Assembly (NCBI GenBank): GCA_035288225.1
Contig: DATEAT010000031.1
Location: 1-64,000 of the forward strand
DNA from: RBG-16-64-43 sp035288225
GTDB lineage: Bacteria; Chloroflexota; Anaerolineae; Anaerolineales; RBG-16-64-43
Length of the DNA stretch: 64,000 nucleotides
Direction: 5' to 3'
Positions 9,601 to 17,727 of the stretch are shown piece after piece. The notes below the pieces were generated by a model. That model was not told where the DNA came from, did not search any database, and was given only the letters and a program-made list of their open reading frames with translations. Numbering within the stretch: the stretch's first letter is position 1; each line of letters starts with the position of its first letter. A program made the translations under genes and the position numbers.

Positions 9601-10785
9601 GTCGTCGGGCAGAGCCTCGCGATCGAGGCCAAGGATGTTCCGCGCGAGCACATGCTGCCACAGGCCCTGGCCGCGCTCAAAGAGGATCTGGCCGATCTGG
9701 CCGAGCAAGCCGCGTGGGTACGCGCAGCCGATCAACTGGCTTTCTGGCTCCAACGCCGCACCGGCCTTGCACCTGCGAAACCGGCGGAGGCAAGCGGCGA
9801 CTTCGACAAGACGGTGGATGCTCTCCAAGCGCACCTCCAATCGGCGCTCGATGCGCGCCGCCAGCGTGTGCTGGCGGAGGTGGATCGTGAACTCAGCACG
9901 CCGGAGGCGGCGGGGCTCGAGCGAATGCGCGCCCTCTTGCAGATGACCCTGGCGACGCAGACCATCTTCGATGCGCGTACGCACCAGCGGCGCACGGTAA
10001 CCACCGGCCGCTTCAATTGGGTCTACTTGGCCGCGACGCTCCTCGCCGATCAGAAGCTGGAGGCCGTAACTGACGACGTGAGCGAACATCTGCTGGGCGC
10101 GATGCAGACCGTACGCGAGGAGTGGGGCGAGCAGTTGTGGCTGCGCCAGGCGGAGGACACGCTACCGGCGCTGACGGAGGCATTGCGCGTGGGCCTGGAG
10201 GCGGATCTGGCGGAGGCGGGAGTGAACCCGGCCGGGCTGGCCGAGAAGCCTCTGCGCGAATGGCCGCCGGAAGCGCGCGGAGCGCTGGTGAACGGGCTGG
10301 GAGGCTTTGCCCTTTCGCAGGCCTACCGTGACCTGATGCTCACAACGATCGGCCAGCTGTGGGTCGAGTACCTCACTTCAATGGAAGCGCTGCGCACCTC
10401 GATCGGGCTGGAGGCCTACGCCCAACGCGACCCGCTGGTGCAATACAAGAGCCGAGCTTTTGATCTCTACAAGCAACTGCTGGATCAGGTCCGCGCTGGC
10501 ATTGTGGCGCGCGTGTTTCGCATGCGGCTGGTACAGCCGGGAGCCGGTGGCACAGCGGCAGCGCCGAGCGCTGCCCCGGCCGGGCGGCGGGTCTTGGGGC
10601 GCAACGACCCGTGCTGGTGCGGCAGCGGGAAGAAGTACAAGGACTGCCACTGGGATGCAGATCAAGCCAAAACCGAGAGTGCGCCTTCGGCTGCGCCCGA
10701 ACCCAGCGGCGAACCCCAAAGCAGGCCACAACCCGCCGACGGGCCTCAGGCCACTGGCGGGAAGAGGAAGAGACACCGCCATTGA
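6670..10785 (+). CDS. secA: Preprotein translocase ATPase SecA with large insertions
   Basis: A protein of 1371 residues, against roughly 800-950 in most bacteria. SecA drives post-translational export through SecYEG. Landmarks are Walker A AEMRTGEGKTLVA (about residue 100), DEVDNILIDEARTPLIISG (about 231), GTTSVERSEMLSERL (about 504), the IATNMAGRGVDIKLGG helicase motif, GSERHEARRIDNQLRGRAARQGDPG, and the scaffold helix LLEYDDVLNTQR (about 813). The C-terminal zinc motif CWCGSGKKYKDCH matches the family's CxC-x8-CH pattern. About 90 extra residues (519-609) follow SERL in the second nucleotide-binding domain. The helical scaffold/wing region (about 840-1220) is about 280 residues longer than in E. 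coli. The frame is clean throughout. ATG 6670 (MLRSFVRLIGG) fits the family start better than a GTG at 6598. Confidence 0.95.
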   Translation: MLRSFVRLIGGDPNRRDIQEYSQLVAQINALEAEYHGLSDEALRAKTAEFRARLAEGESLEDLLAESFAAVREASQRTLGLRHYDVQLIGGMVLHEGRVAEMRTGEGKTLVATLPLYLNALEGRGATLVTVNDYLARRDARWMGPIYTLLGMTVGVLQEAARTDNARKAFVYDAERSSPQEDVHQLRLVDRREAYAADITYGTNHEFGFDYLRDNLALRREERVQRVRNFAIVDEVDNILIDEARTPLIISGPAAEDAQEYLRMSQVVRQLRPDDYEIDERDRTVTLTEVGEQHAEQVLGLPLRDPDRPEDVTPEQARLIGHLQQALRAEVLFKRNKDYLVQAGQVIIVDEFTGRLMHGRRWSDGLHQAVEAKEGLQVQAENVTYATITLQNYFRLYAKLAGMTGTALTEAEEFSKIYKLEVVPIPTHLENTAAQAGSTLVEVPYKENGDRFFFFAHKNDPATPVYWRRKDHADVVFRTEEAKLRAICTEILQMNALGRPVLVGTTSVERSEMLSERLRAEPLRRLALSLLLRDTWFERHNAQEDGRLIEALEFLNQPLASLTPAALRPAARELELSLNPEAAENIDRLMRLLELPPEAQPRLLEILARGIPHQVLNAKRHAEESQIIASAGAFGSVTIATNMAGRGVDIKLGGDLAEEVLAAVNRVLRRSGTDNPYDLTHAQRLSVLEALPAEKLGIYATEIGFFRTHMQEEARVRALGGLHIVGSERHEARRIDNQLRGRAARQGDPGSSRFYLSLEDDLMRRFGGSQVSDMMQRMRIDDAVPMAMNLVSRLIEQAQTRVEGANFDVRKHLLEYDDVLNTQRNKIYEQRERVFGKEDLTEDIQALLEAEVKARVEAGLKEKEGPWRLLAWLDEIQPPLARTGGGLYPSFTLRTVATSLEGEGPVAPKELTDLAARAMDSEAEHLLAAFDQQAEQVTERAESQARERRQAAETAIEGAELEARDADRELTPQALVTVVGQSLAIEAKDVPREHMLPQALAALKEDLADLAEQAAWVRAADQLAFWLQRRTGLAPAKPAEASGDFDKTVDALQAHLQSALDARRQRVLAEVDRELSTPEAAGLERMRALLQMTLATQTIFDARTHQRRTVTTGRFNWVYLAATLLADQKLEAVTDDVSEHLLGAMQTVREEWGEQLWLRQAEDTLPALTEALRVGLEADLAEAGVNPAGLAEKPLREWPPEARGALVNGLGGFALSQAYRDLMLTTIGQLWVEYLTSMEALRTSIGLEAYAQRDPLVQYKSRAFDLYKQLLDQVRAGIVARVFRMRLVQPGAGGTAAAPSAAPAGRRVLGRNDPCWCGSGKKYKDCHWDADQAKTESAPSAAPEPSGEPQSRPQPADGPQATGGKRKRHRH

Positions 10786-10814
10786 AAGCGCTGGGGCAAC
10801 AAGGCCTTTCGCGG

Positions 10815-10823
10815 TGATACAAT
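10815..10823 (+). promoter_or_regulatory. Extended -10 (TGATACAAT) for the downstream hydrolase
   Basis: A TGn motif (10815-10817) directly precedes TACAAT (10818-10823). The predicted transcription start (about 10830) falls inside the secA terminator hairpin, so the new transcript would lack the left arm. Confidence 0.45.
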
Positions 10824-10850
10824 CCCCGCCCTTCGATCGGCGGGGTTTTT
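10824..10850 (+). terminator. Intrinsic terminator of secA
   Basis: A perfect 7-bp stem, CCCCGCC (10824-10830) with GGCGGGG (10839-10845), an 8-nt loop and a T5 run (10846-10850), 38 bp after the secA stop. Confidence 0.75.
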
Positions 10851-10857
10851 GTTACAG

Positions 10858-11694
10858 ATGCCTTTTCCTGAAGTGCTCTTGCTCAATGATGGCACCGTCT
10901 GGCAAGACCCCGGCGGGCCGTTCGGTCTCGCCCCACGCACGTTATGGGAAGGTGAACTGCCTCCCGAAGCGCATGCGGCCACTCCCATGACGCTGCATGC
11001 ACTGCTCGTCCGCTCGCAGGGCAAGACGGTGCTGATCGAAACCGGGTTGGGGACGAAGCTCGACGAGGCCGCGCTCGCGGCCTGGGGGCTCGAACGGCCG
11101 GAGGGCACACTGCTCGATCAACTCGCCCGTCAGGGGGTCTCTCCCGAAGAGGTCGACCTGGTGATCAACACCCATCTGCACGCGGACCATTGCGGCGGCA
11201 ACACACACATTCAGAACGGACGGATACTCCCCACCTTCCCACGGGCCGAGTACTTGGTGCAGCGCCTGGAATGGGCTTCGGCGGCGCAGCCGGATGAACG
11301 CACGCGCAATACCTACCTGCCCGCCAACTTTCAGCCTCTTATCCAGAGTGGGCAGATGCGCCTCGTGCACGGCGACACGCAGGTGACGGGCGGCCTGCGG
11401 ACCGTCGTTACGCGCGGGCATACCCGCGGCCATCAAAGCGTCGTCATCGAAGGCACACGGCCCGTTCTGTTTGCCGGGGATATGGCCAGCCTGGCGGTGC
11501 ATTTCGAGCGCCTGAACTGGCTCACCGCGTTCGATGCCGAGCCGCTCGAAACTCTGGCCACTAAACGGCGCTGGCAGGCGTGGGCCGAATCCAACCGTGC
11601 GATCGTCATCTGCGCTCACGATCACTACCGACCGGCCGCGTGCCTCTCTCGGACCGGCAAGCGCCTCCTGCTTGTCCGCGTCTCTCTTCCATAG
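10858..11694 (+). CDS. Metallo-beta-lactamase-fold hydrolase
   Basis: A protein of 278 residues. The two-metal motif NTHLHADHCGG (THxHxDH) lies near residue 105, followed by TRGHTRGHQSV (second His), FAGDMASLAVH (bridging Asp) and a late CAHDHY His. The layout matches small cytosolic MBL hydrolases related to lactonases (AHL-lactonase/AttM-like) and glyoxalase II. The substrate is unknown. ATG 10858 was chosen; a TTG at 10849 is in frame, but it sits in the T-run of the secA terminator and has no ribosome-binding site. It appears to be a single-gene unit. Confidence 0.88.
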   Translation: MPFPEVLLLNDGTVWQDPGGPFGLAPRTLWEGELPPEAHAATPMTLHALLVRSQGKTVLIETGLGTKLDEAALAAWGLERPEGTLLDQLARQGVSPEEVDLVINTHLHADHCGGNTHIQNGRILPTFPRAEYLVQRLEWASAAQPDERTRNTYLPANFQPLIQSGQMRLVHGDTQVTGGLRTVVTRGHTRGHQSVVIEGTRPVLFAGDMASLAVHFERLNWLTAFDAEPLETLATKRRWQAWAESNRAIVICAHDHYRPAACLSRTGKRLLLVRVSLP

Positions 11695-12048
11695 AATAGT
11701 CAGTTCCCGAACTGCAGAGGACTCTCCCTAGAAGGTCGCAGAAGGACCCGCTACCTCACCCCCTGCCCTCCCTTGCAGGGCAGGCTCTCCGCCGGGTTGC
11801 TGGCCTCAGCCGGCCGGGGTGTGGCGGAGAGGGGATGAGGAGGTCAAGGAGACGGGGGGCCGAAGGCCCCCCGTCTCCTTGAAGAAAACTTACCCCTCCC
11901 CCGGATTGACTCTCTCACATCAGGACTCTTATTCACCGGGAGAGGGGGTAAGGGGTGGGGGAGAGGAGCGGTCAAGCCTTCCACCGTGAGCTGCGAGGTC
12001 TGTGCGGAGCGAGTTCCCTGCAATTCCTGCGCCAGAGGGCTCTGGTCC
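11695..12048. repeat. Convergent intergenic region with GC-rich inverted repeats
   Basis: No gene is seen here. The region separates the plus-strand hydrolase from the minus-strand efflux operon. It holds CCTCACCCCCTGCCCTCCC near 11755, a matching GGCGGAGAGGGGATGAGG near 11823-11840, the strong hairpin at 11845-11881, and a second element (11874-11972). In that element TCTCCTTGAAGAAAAC and ACCCCTCCCCC are answered by GGGAGAGGGGGTAAGGGGTGGG. The same TCTCCTTGAAGAA and CACCCCTCCCC core recurs near 54830-54860. Confidence 0.55.
11845..11881. terminator. Bidirectional hairpin, 17-bp perfect stem
   Basis: Arms 11845-11861 and 11865-11881 are exact reverse complements around a GAA loop, between two convergent genes. 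There is no long T-run on either side, so termination strength is uncertain. Confidence 0.6.
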
Positions 12049-13255
12049 CTACTCGTAGCGCAGCGCTTCAACCGGCTGCAGTGAGGCGGCGCGCGAGGCG
12101 GGGTAAATGCCGAAGAACAACCCCACCGCGGCCGAGAAGATTGTCGCCAGGAGGATCGAATCGACTCCCACCACCGGCGTGAAATCATTACCGGTGGCAG
12201 TCGCAATCTGCCCGACGGCCCACGCCAAGAACCATCCGAGCAGGATGCCGATTATCCCACCCGCCAGGCTGAGGGTCGCCGATTCGGTGAGAAACTGGAT
12301 CAGGATGTCGCGCCGTCGCGCGCCGAGGGCTTTGCGCAGGCCAATCTCGCGCGTGCGTTCGGTGACCGACACCAGCATGATGTTCATGATGCCGATACCG
12401 CCCACCAGGAGTGAGATGGCAGCGATCCCGCCCAGGAAAATGGTCAGGACGCCGGTGATTTGGGCCGCCGTCTGCAGGATGTCTTGCTGCTTGAACGTGG
12501 TGAAATCATCCTTGCCGACTTGCACCCGGTGCCGGAGGCGCAGGATTTCCTCGATCTCGGTCACCGCTTGCGGCACAGCCTCGGTGGTGACCGATTGGGC
12601 TAGGATCATGTCCAACCGATCGGGCGCGCCGCCCCGCTGTGCGGTAAACCGGGCCTGCGCGGTTGTGAGTGGAATGGTCACGTGATCGTCTTGACTGGCG
12701 AATCCACTGCCGCCCTTGGATTCCTCCACCCCGATGATCCGGAAGGGTTGGCCCTGCAGGCGCACCGTTTCGCCCACCAGGCCGACCGTTGTGCCGAATA
12801 GATTGTCGGCCACGTCGCTGCCCAGCACTACCACGGAGGCGCGGCCGAGCACCTGGTCGTCGTTGATGAACTCGCCATCACTCAGCGTCACGTTGCGCAC
12901 TTGCTGGTAGTCGGCCGTCACCGCCTGCAGTTGCGTGCTGTGGCTCTGGCCGCCCACCGTCACGTCGACCCGGCTCTGGATCATGGGAGCCACGAGCAGC
13001 ACTGAGGGGGCCTGGAGCGGGTCGGCAATCGCGCGCGCATCGCCCATCGTCAGCGGTCGCGTCACGGTGACGTCTTCTTGCCCGCCGGGAATCACAAAGA
13101 TGAGATTGGTGCCTATCTCGTTGATCGCGCCGGTGATCGAAGCCGAGGCGCCCTGGCCTACCGAGAGCATGGCAATCACCGCCGCCACGCCGATAACGAT
13201 GCCGAGCATGGTCAGCCCGGAGCGCAATTTGTTAGAGGTGAGGCTTTCGAGCGCC

Positions 13256-13281
<26 letters not shown>
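12049..13281 (-). CDS. MacB-type ABC transporter permease
   Basis: A protein of 410 residues. It has the MacB/LolE-type layout: an N-terminal membrane segment within LRSGLTMLGIVIGVAAVIAMLSVGQGA, a long extracytoplasmic MacB_PCD domain (about residues 45-270), then three C-terminal membrane helices. The last part contains the FtsX signature VTERTREIGLRKALGARRRDIL. Such permeases work with an ATPase and a periplasmic adaptor to move peptides, lipids or drugs by mechanotransmission. Its start overlaps the ATPase gene end by 26 bp. It is the third gene of an adaptor-ATPase-permease operon. The substrate is unknown. Confidence 0.92.
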
Positions 13282-13959
<678 letters not shown>

Positions 13960-13960
<1 letters not shown>

Positions 13961-15375
13961 CAGCCTCCAGGCCCGATGAACATCTGTCCGCCGCCGCCGT
14001 TCCCGCTGAAGAGAAGCGACGGCGGGTTGAGCACCACCAGGTCGCCTTCTTTGAGATCGCCGCCGCGGACTTCGCTTTGCACATCATTCGAGGCGCCAAG
14101 CTGCACCTTGACCGCCATGGGCACCCCGCCCTGCAGCACGTAGACCACGCGCTCGCCCTGCACTGAGCGCACCGAGCGGTTGGGCACGAGCAGCACGTTC
14201 TCCAGCCGCGAGACCTCGATGTTCACTGCCACGGTCATGCCCGGACGGATGCGCTCATCGGGCGCATCCAGCACGACGGTGACCGGATAATTGACGGCGC
14301 CAGCCGCAACCCGCGGCGCGAAGGCGATGCTGACAACGCGGCCGGTGAAGGTTGCCTCGGGCGCGGCGTCGAAGGTGAGCGAGGCCGACTGGCCAGCCTG
14401 CACGCGATTGACATCCACCTCGGCGATCGGCAGATCCACGTGTAACTCAGAGAGATCGGCTATGTTGATGAGCACGGCGCCGGGCGTCACCAGGTCGCCA
14501 GGTAAAAGGCCCACGCCGGTGATCGTGCCGCCGAAGGGGGCTTTGATGCTCGCCTGGTTGAGCGTCGCTTGGATGGCATCCACGCGCGATTGGGCCGCTG
14601 CCACATCCGCGGGGTTGGGTCCATCCTTCAGCCGGTCGTACGTGCGCTGGGCCTCCTCGAGTTGGGCCTTGGCCACTTCGTACTGCCCGGTCACCGTGTC
14701 AATCGTCGCCTGGGAGGCCGAGCCGCCGGGCGTCTGCGGATCGTCGACCGCGGTCTGCGCCTTTTGCACCGCTTGCAGGGCGTGGATGTACTCGAGGTAG
14801 GCTTGCTGCAGCGAGATCTGATAGCCGAGGCTCGCCTCGGGCCGCTGCCTCAGATAGTTGTAGCGCGCGCTGGCTTTGGCCAGCCAATCCTGCGCGTTGA
14901 GCAATCCGCCCGTCTTGGAATCAACCACAATTCGATCGTAGGTTGTCTTCGCGTTGTCAAATGCCTTCTGGGCGTTGGCCAGGGCCAGCTGGGCATTGGC
15001 CCGAGGCACATCTGATTTGAGAAGGTCATCGAGGGCCTTCTGGGCGTTGACCAAGTCCGCCTGCGCGGCCACCACCTGCTGAGGCAGCGAGGTCGGGTCG
15101 AGGGAGGCCAAGATGTCACCCTCGGCAACCTGGTCGCCTAGTTTCACCCCCACGGTGCCCACCCGGCCGCTCAAGGCGAAACTCAGCCCGGCGGATTGGC
15201 GGGCCTCCAGGGTGCCGGTGGCACCCACCGAGGCCGAGAGTGTGCCCATCTCCGCCGGTTGAGTCTGAAGCGCGCCGAGCTGGCTTTGCGATTGGCGCCG
15301 CACGACAAACACAATGCCAAGAATCACGGCGATCACCACGATCGCCGCGATAAGGATCCACATCCATTTCTTCAT
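13960..15375 (-). CDS. HlyD/MacA-family periplasmic adaptor (membrane fusion protein)
   Basis: A protein of 471 residues starting MKKWMWILIAAIVVIAVILGIVFVV, an N-terminal membrane anchor. A lipoyl-like barrel half follows (GRVGTVGVKLGDQVAEGDILASLD), then a long alpha-helical hairpin rich in Ala, Gln and Leu (about residues 100-275), the second lipoyl half (IKAPFGGTITGVGLLPGDLV) and beta-barrel/membrane-proximal domains. ATG 15375 has a strong GGGAGG site upstream; the longer open frame to 15504 runs through the promoter. It is the first gene of the efflux operon. Chloroflexota are usually described as lacking a typical outer membrane, so the adaptor probably extends into the cell wall space. 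Confidence 0.92.
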
Positions 15376-15444
15376 GCCGAGCCTCCCGCGCAGAAACGAG
15401 TCTGGGTTGTCCTGCGCGCCTGCCACGCACGGGTTTGAAGTGCC

Positions 15445-15450
15445 ATTATA
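15445..15450 (-). promoter_or_regulatory. -10 box (TATAAT) of the efflux operon
   Basis: TATAAT on the minus strand, 69 nt before the adaptor ATG. The -35 region (TTCCGT, 15473-15468) is weak. Confidence 0.5.
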
Positions 15451-15858
15451 CGGAGAGAAGCGCCAAGACGGAAGAGGGCCGTCATTCGAGGCGCGCTGCG
15501 GCATGCGCAGCGGTCCAGCGCGCCACCTCGCGGCTTTCCATCCACATCAGGCTACCGGCCGAATGTGAAGCCGGCGTACGCGAAAGGTTAGCGAAAGATG
15601 AGCGCCTCGCGCCGCGGGCTGCGGTGGACGCGCGGCCTCGATGCGGACAGAATGCGCGGGGCCGGTTGCCGGGTTGCGGTGGGGCGGGAGGCCGGTGCAG
15701 GCAATCCGGTCTTCCATGTCTGCAATCTCCACACCTGGCCCATGGCCATCACTGCCCAGCGCATGAGAAGGGAATGTCCTCCCATGAGCGGGTGATGTTT
15801 ATCTCCGGCATATGTGACTTCATGCCCTAACTCGCCCCGAATTCGGCGATTAGACTCC
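15451..15858. other. Divergent intergenic stretch, no gene seen
   Basis: Short open frames here have Arg/Ala-rich shadow composition and no ribosome-binding sites. The stretch lies between the efflux operon promoter and the CRP-type palindrome of the GltD-like gene. No RNA gene was recognised. Confidence 0.4.
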
Positions 15859-15876
15859 TTGTGACCCGAGTCACAA
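15859..15876. promoter_or_regulatory. CRP/FNR-family operator-like palindrome
   Basis: TTGTGACCCGAGTCACAA has 7-bp perfect arms around a 4-bp centre and contains TGTGA-N6-TCACA, the exact E. coli CRP consensus spacing. It lies 68 bp upstream of the ATG at 15945. Regulation by a CRP-family protein is inferred from the motif only. Confidence 0.55.
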
Positions 15877-15944
15877 CACGGATTCTGGCACGTGTATCCC
15901 TTGGATGCGCAGAGTCCGTTGCATCTCTTGAGGAGAGAAGCTCG

Positions 15945-17381
15945 ATGCAGACGACGCCCAGCGACCCCAATGCCCTCGACCGCAAAGCGCGCATGAAGAT
16001 AGCCTTTGAGGATCTGCCGGCGCGGGAGATCAGTGAGCGCATTCGCGATTTCAACGAGACCTTTCTGCCCTTCGATGCCGAGCGCGCCAAGCGCGAAGCG
16101 CTGCGCTGCATCCACTGCCCGGACCCGGCTGCATGTATGGAAGCGTGCCCGGGCCACAACGATATCCCGGCCGCGATGACATTGATCGAACAGGGTGATT
16201 TCCTTGGCGCCGCAGCGGTCTACCGCAAGACGTCATCCATGCCCGAGATTTGTGGCCGCGTGTGCCCGCACGAGCAGCTCTGCCAGGGTGCCTGCGTGCG
16301 CAACAAGAAGGGCGAACCGGTGCTGACCGGTGCGCTGGAGGCGTTTGTCGCGGATTACGAACGCGAGGCCGGACGGGTCGAAATCCTGCGCGGCACGCCG
16401 ACCGGTAAGCGCGTAGCGATCGTTGGCTCTGGGCCGGCCGGAATGGCCTGCGCCGAGCAGCTCGTGCAACGCGGGCACGCGGTGACGGTGTACGAGGCCT
16501 TTCCCGCTGCCGGCGGTTTGCTGGTCTACGGCATTCCCAACTTCAAGTTGGCCAAGCGCGCCGTCCAGCCGCGCATCGACGACCTGCGCAGAGCGGGTGT
16601 CACCTTTGTCACCGGAACCCGGATCGGCAAAGTGCACACCATCGAGCAACTCTTCGCGGAAGGATTCTCGGCGGTCTTTGTCGGCGTCGGCTCGGGCATC
16701 CCCGCCACCATGAAGGCCCCCGGGGAAGATCTGCCGGGCGTCTATCAATCGACCGACTTCCTCATTCGCACCAATGTGCCCGAGGAATTCTTGCCCCCCG
16801 AGATGCATGAGAAGCCGCGCATCGGACGCCGCGTAGCCGTAGTGGGCGGCGGCGACACTGCCTCCGACTGCCTGCGCACGGCGCTGCGGCTGGGTGCAGA
16901 AGAAGTAACCTGTGTCTACCGGCGCACCGAAGCCGAGATGCCGGGCGGCAAGAAGGACCGCGCCCTCGCACGCGAAGAAGGGGCACGCTACCGCTTCCTC
17001 ACCCAGCCGGTGCGCTTCCTGGCCGGCCCGGATGGATGGGTGAACGGCGTCGAGTGCTTGCAGTGCGAGCTGGGCGAGCCGGACGCCAAGGGCCGCCGCA
17101 AACCGGTTCCCATCGAAGGATCGAACTTCGTGGTCGAGGCCGACACCGTGGTCCTGGCCCTGGGCTACTGGCCGGATCCAGAAATCGGCGAGAGCACGCC
17201 GGACCTGAAGACCCATGACTGGGGGCTGATCGAGATCGACCGCGCCAGCGGTGCAACCTCGCGCCCAGGCGTCTACGCCGGGGGCGACGACGTGACCGGG
17301 CCAGACCTGGTGGTGACGGCCATGGTCGCCGGGCGGCGCGCCGCGGCGAGCATTCACGAGTACATCACGGGCAAGAACTGA
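15945..17381 (+). CDS. GltD-like NAD(P)H-dependent FeS flavoprotein oxidoreductase
   Basis: A protein of 478 residues. The N-terminal FeS domain has CIHCPDPAACMEAC (Cys 55, 58, 64, 68) and CGRVCPHEQLCQGAC (Cys 103, 107, 113, 117). An FAD fold follows (VAIVGSGPAGMACAEQL), then an NAD(P) fold (VAVVGGGDTASDCLRTALRLGA) and the C-terminal FAD motif GVYAGGDDVTGPDLVVTAM. This is the glutamate synthase small subunit family, which also contains NfnB-like and PreT-like proteins. No gltB large subunit is nearby, so it may instead be an electron-transfer partner of another enzyme. AGGAG (15931-15935) supports the start at ATG 15945. It is a single-gene unit with its own terminator. Confidence 0.9.
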   Translation: MQTTPSDPNALDRKARMKIAFEDLPAREISERIRDFNETFLPFDAERAKREALRCIHCPDPAACMEACPGHNDIPAAMTLIEQGDFLGAAAVYRKTSSMPEICGRVCPHEQLCQGACVRNKKGEPVLTGALEAFVADYEREAGRVEILRGTPTGKRVAIVGSGPAGMACAEQLVQRGHAVTVYEAFPAAGGLLVYGIPNFKLAKRAVQPRIDDLRRAGVTFVTGTRIGKVHTIEQLFAEGFSAVFVGVGSGIPATMKAPGEDLPGVYQSTDFLIRTNVPEEFLPPEMHEKPRIGRRVAVVGGGDTASDCLRTALRLGAEEVTCVYRRTEAEMPGGKKDRALAREEGARYRFLTQPVRFLAGPDGWVNGVECLQCELGEPDAKGRRKPVPIEGSNFVVEADTVVLALGYWPDPEIGESTPDLKTHDWGLIEIDRASGATSRPGVYAGGDDVTGPDLVVTAMVAGRRAAASIHEYITGKN

Positions 17382-17407
17382 GGACTACTTCAAAGCAGTG
17401 GGTCTAT

Positions 17408-17446
17408 CGCGGGGCCGGTCGCATCGTGTTCGCGACCGGCCCCGCG
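17408..17446 (+). terminator. Hairpin terminator after the GltD-like gene
   Basis: A perfect 15-bp stem (17408-17422 with 17432-17446) and a 9-nt loop, 26 bp after the stop. Only a weak T-rich tail follows. Confidence 0.65.
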
Positions 17447-17480
17447 TGCGTTGTTGGCCAGACGAGTCACATGCGCCCAG

Positions 17481-17616
17481 GTCATCCCCCACGCGCACGG
17501 CGATCATGATCGTCATTCCCGTGTGCGACTAGCGCGAATCCACGCTGCCAACTCGCAGATCGTTTCTCGGGCGGTCGAAACCCAAGGTACCCGCCTCGAA
17601 AAGGCGGGGATGACGA
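17481..17616. repeat. Dispersed GTCATTCCC-type intergenic repeat
   Basis: GTCATCCCC (17481) and CGTCATTCCC (17511) point inward against GCGGGGATGACGA (17604-17616). A small CCGCCT/AGGCGG hairpin lies near the right end. This is the common bacterial terminal-inverted-repeat style of element. There is no coding potential. Confidence 0.45.
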
Positions 17617-17715
17617 GCTCTGTGGTGCGTTTCTCACTCAGTGGGGCAGTTTTGCCCCCCGGCACACTCCTTGCAGCCAGCCTCTCGATACGAATCACCC
17701 GCGAATCCTTCGGGT

Positions 17716-17721
17716 TACAAT
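17716..17721 (+). promoter_or_regulatory. -10 box (TACAAT) predicting a leaderless transcript
   Basis: The hexamer ends 6 bp before the ATG at 17728. With a standard +7 start point, the A of ATG would be the first transcribed base. No ribosome-binding site is present. Confidence 0.5.
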
Positions 17722-17727
17722 AACGCC

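Noticed and set aside
6664..10089. 1141-codon open frame on the minus strand opposite secA
   Set aside because: His/Arg/Gln-rich shadow of a high-GC gene with strong codon bias; no domain, ribosome-binding site or promoter, and secA itself is unmistakable.
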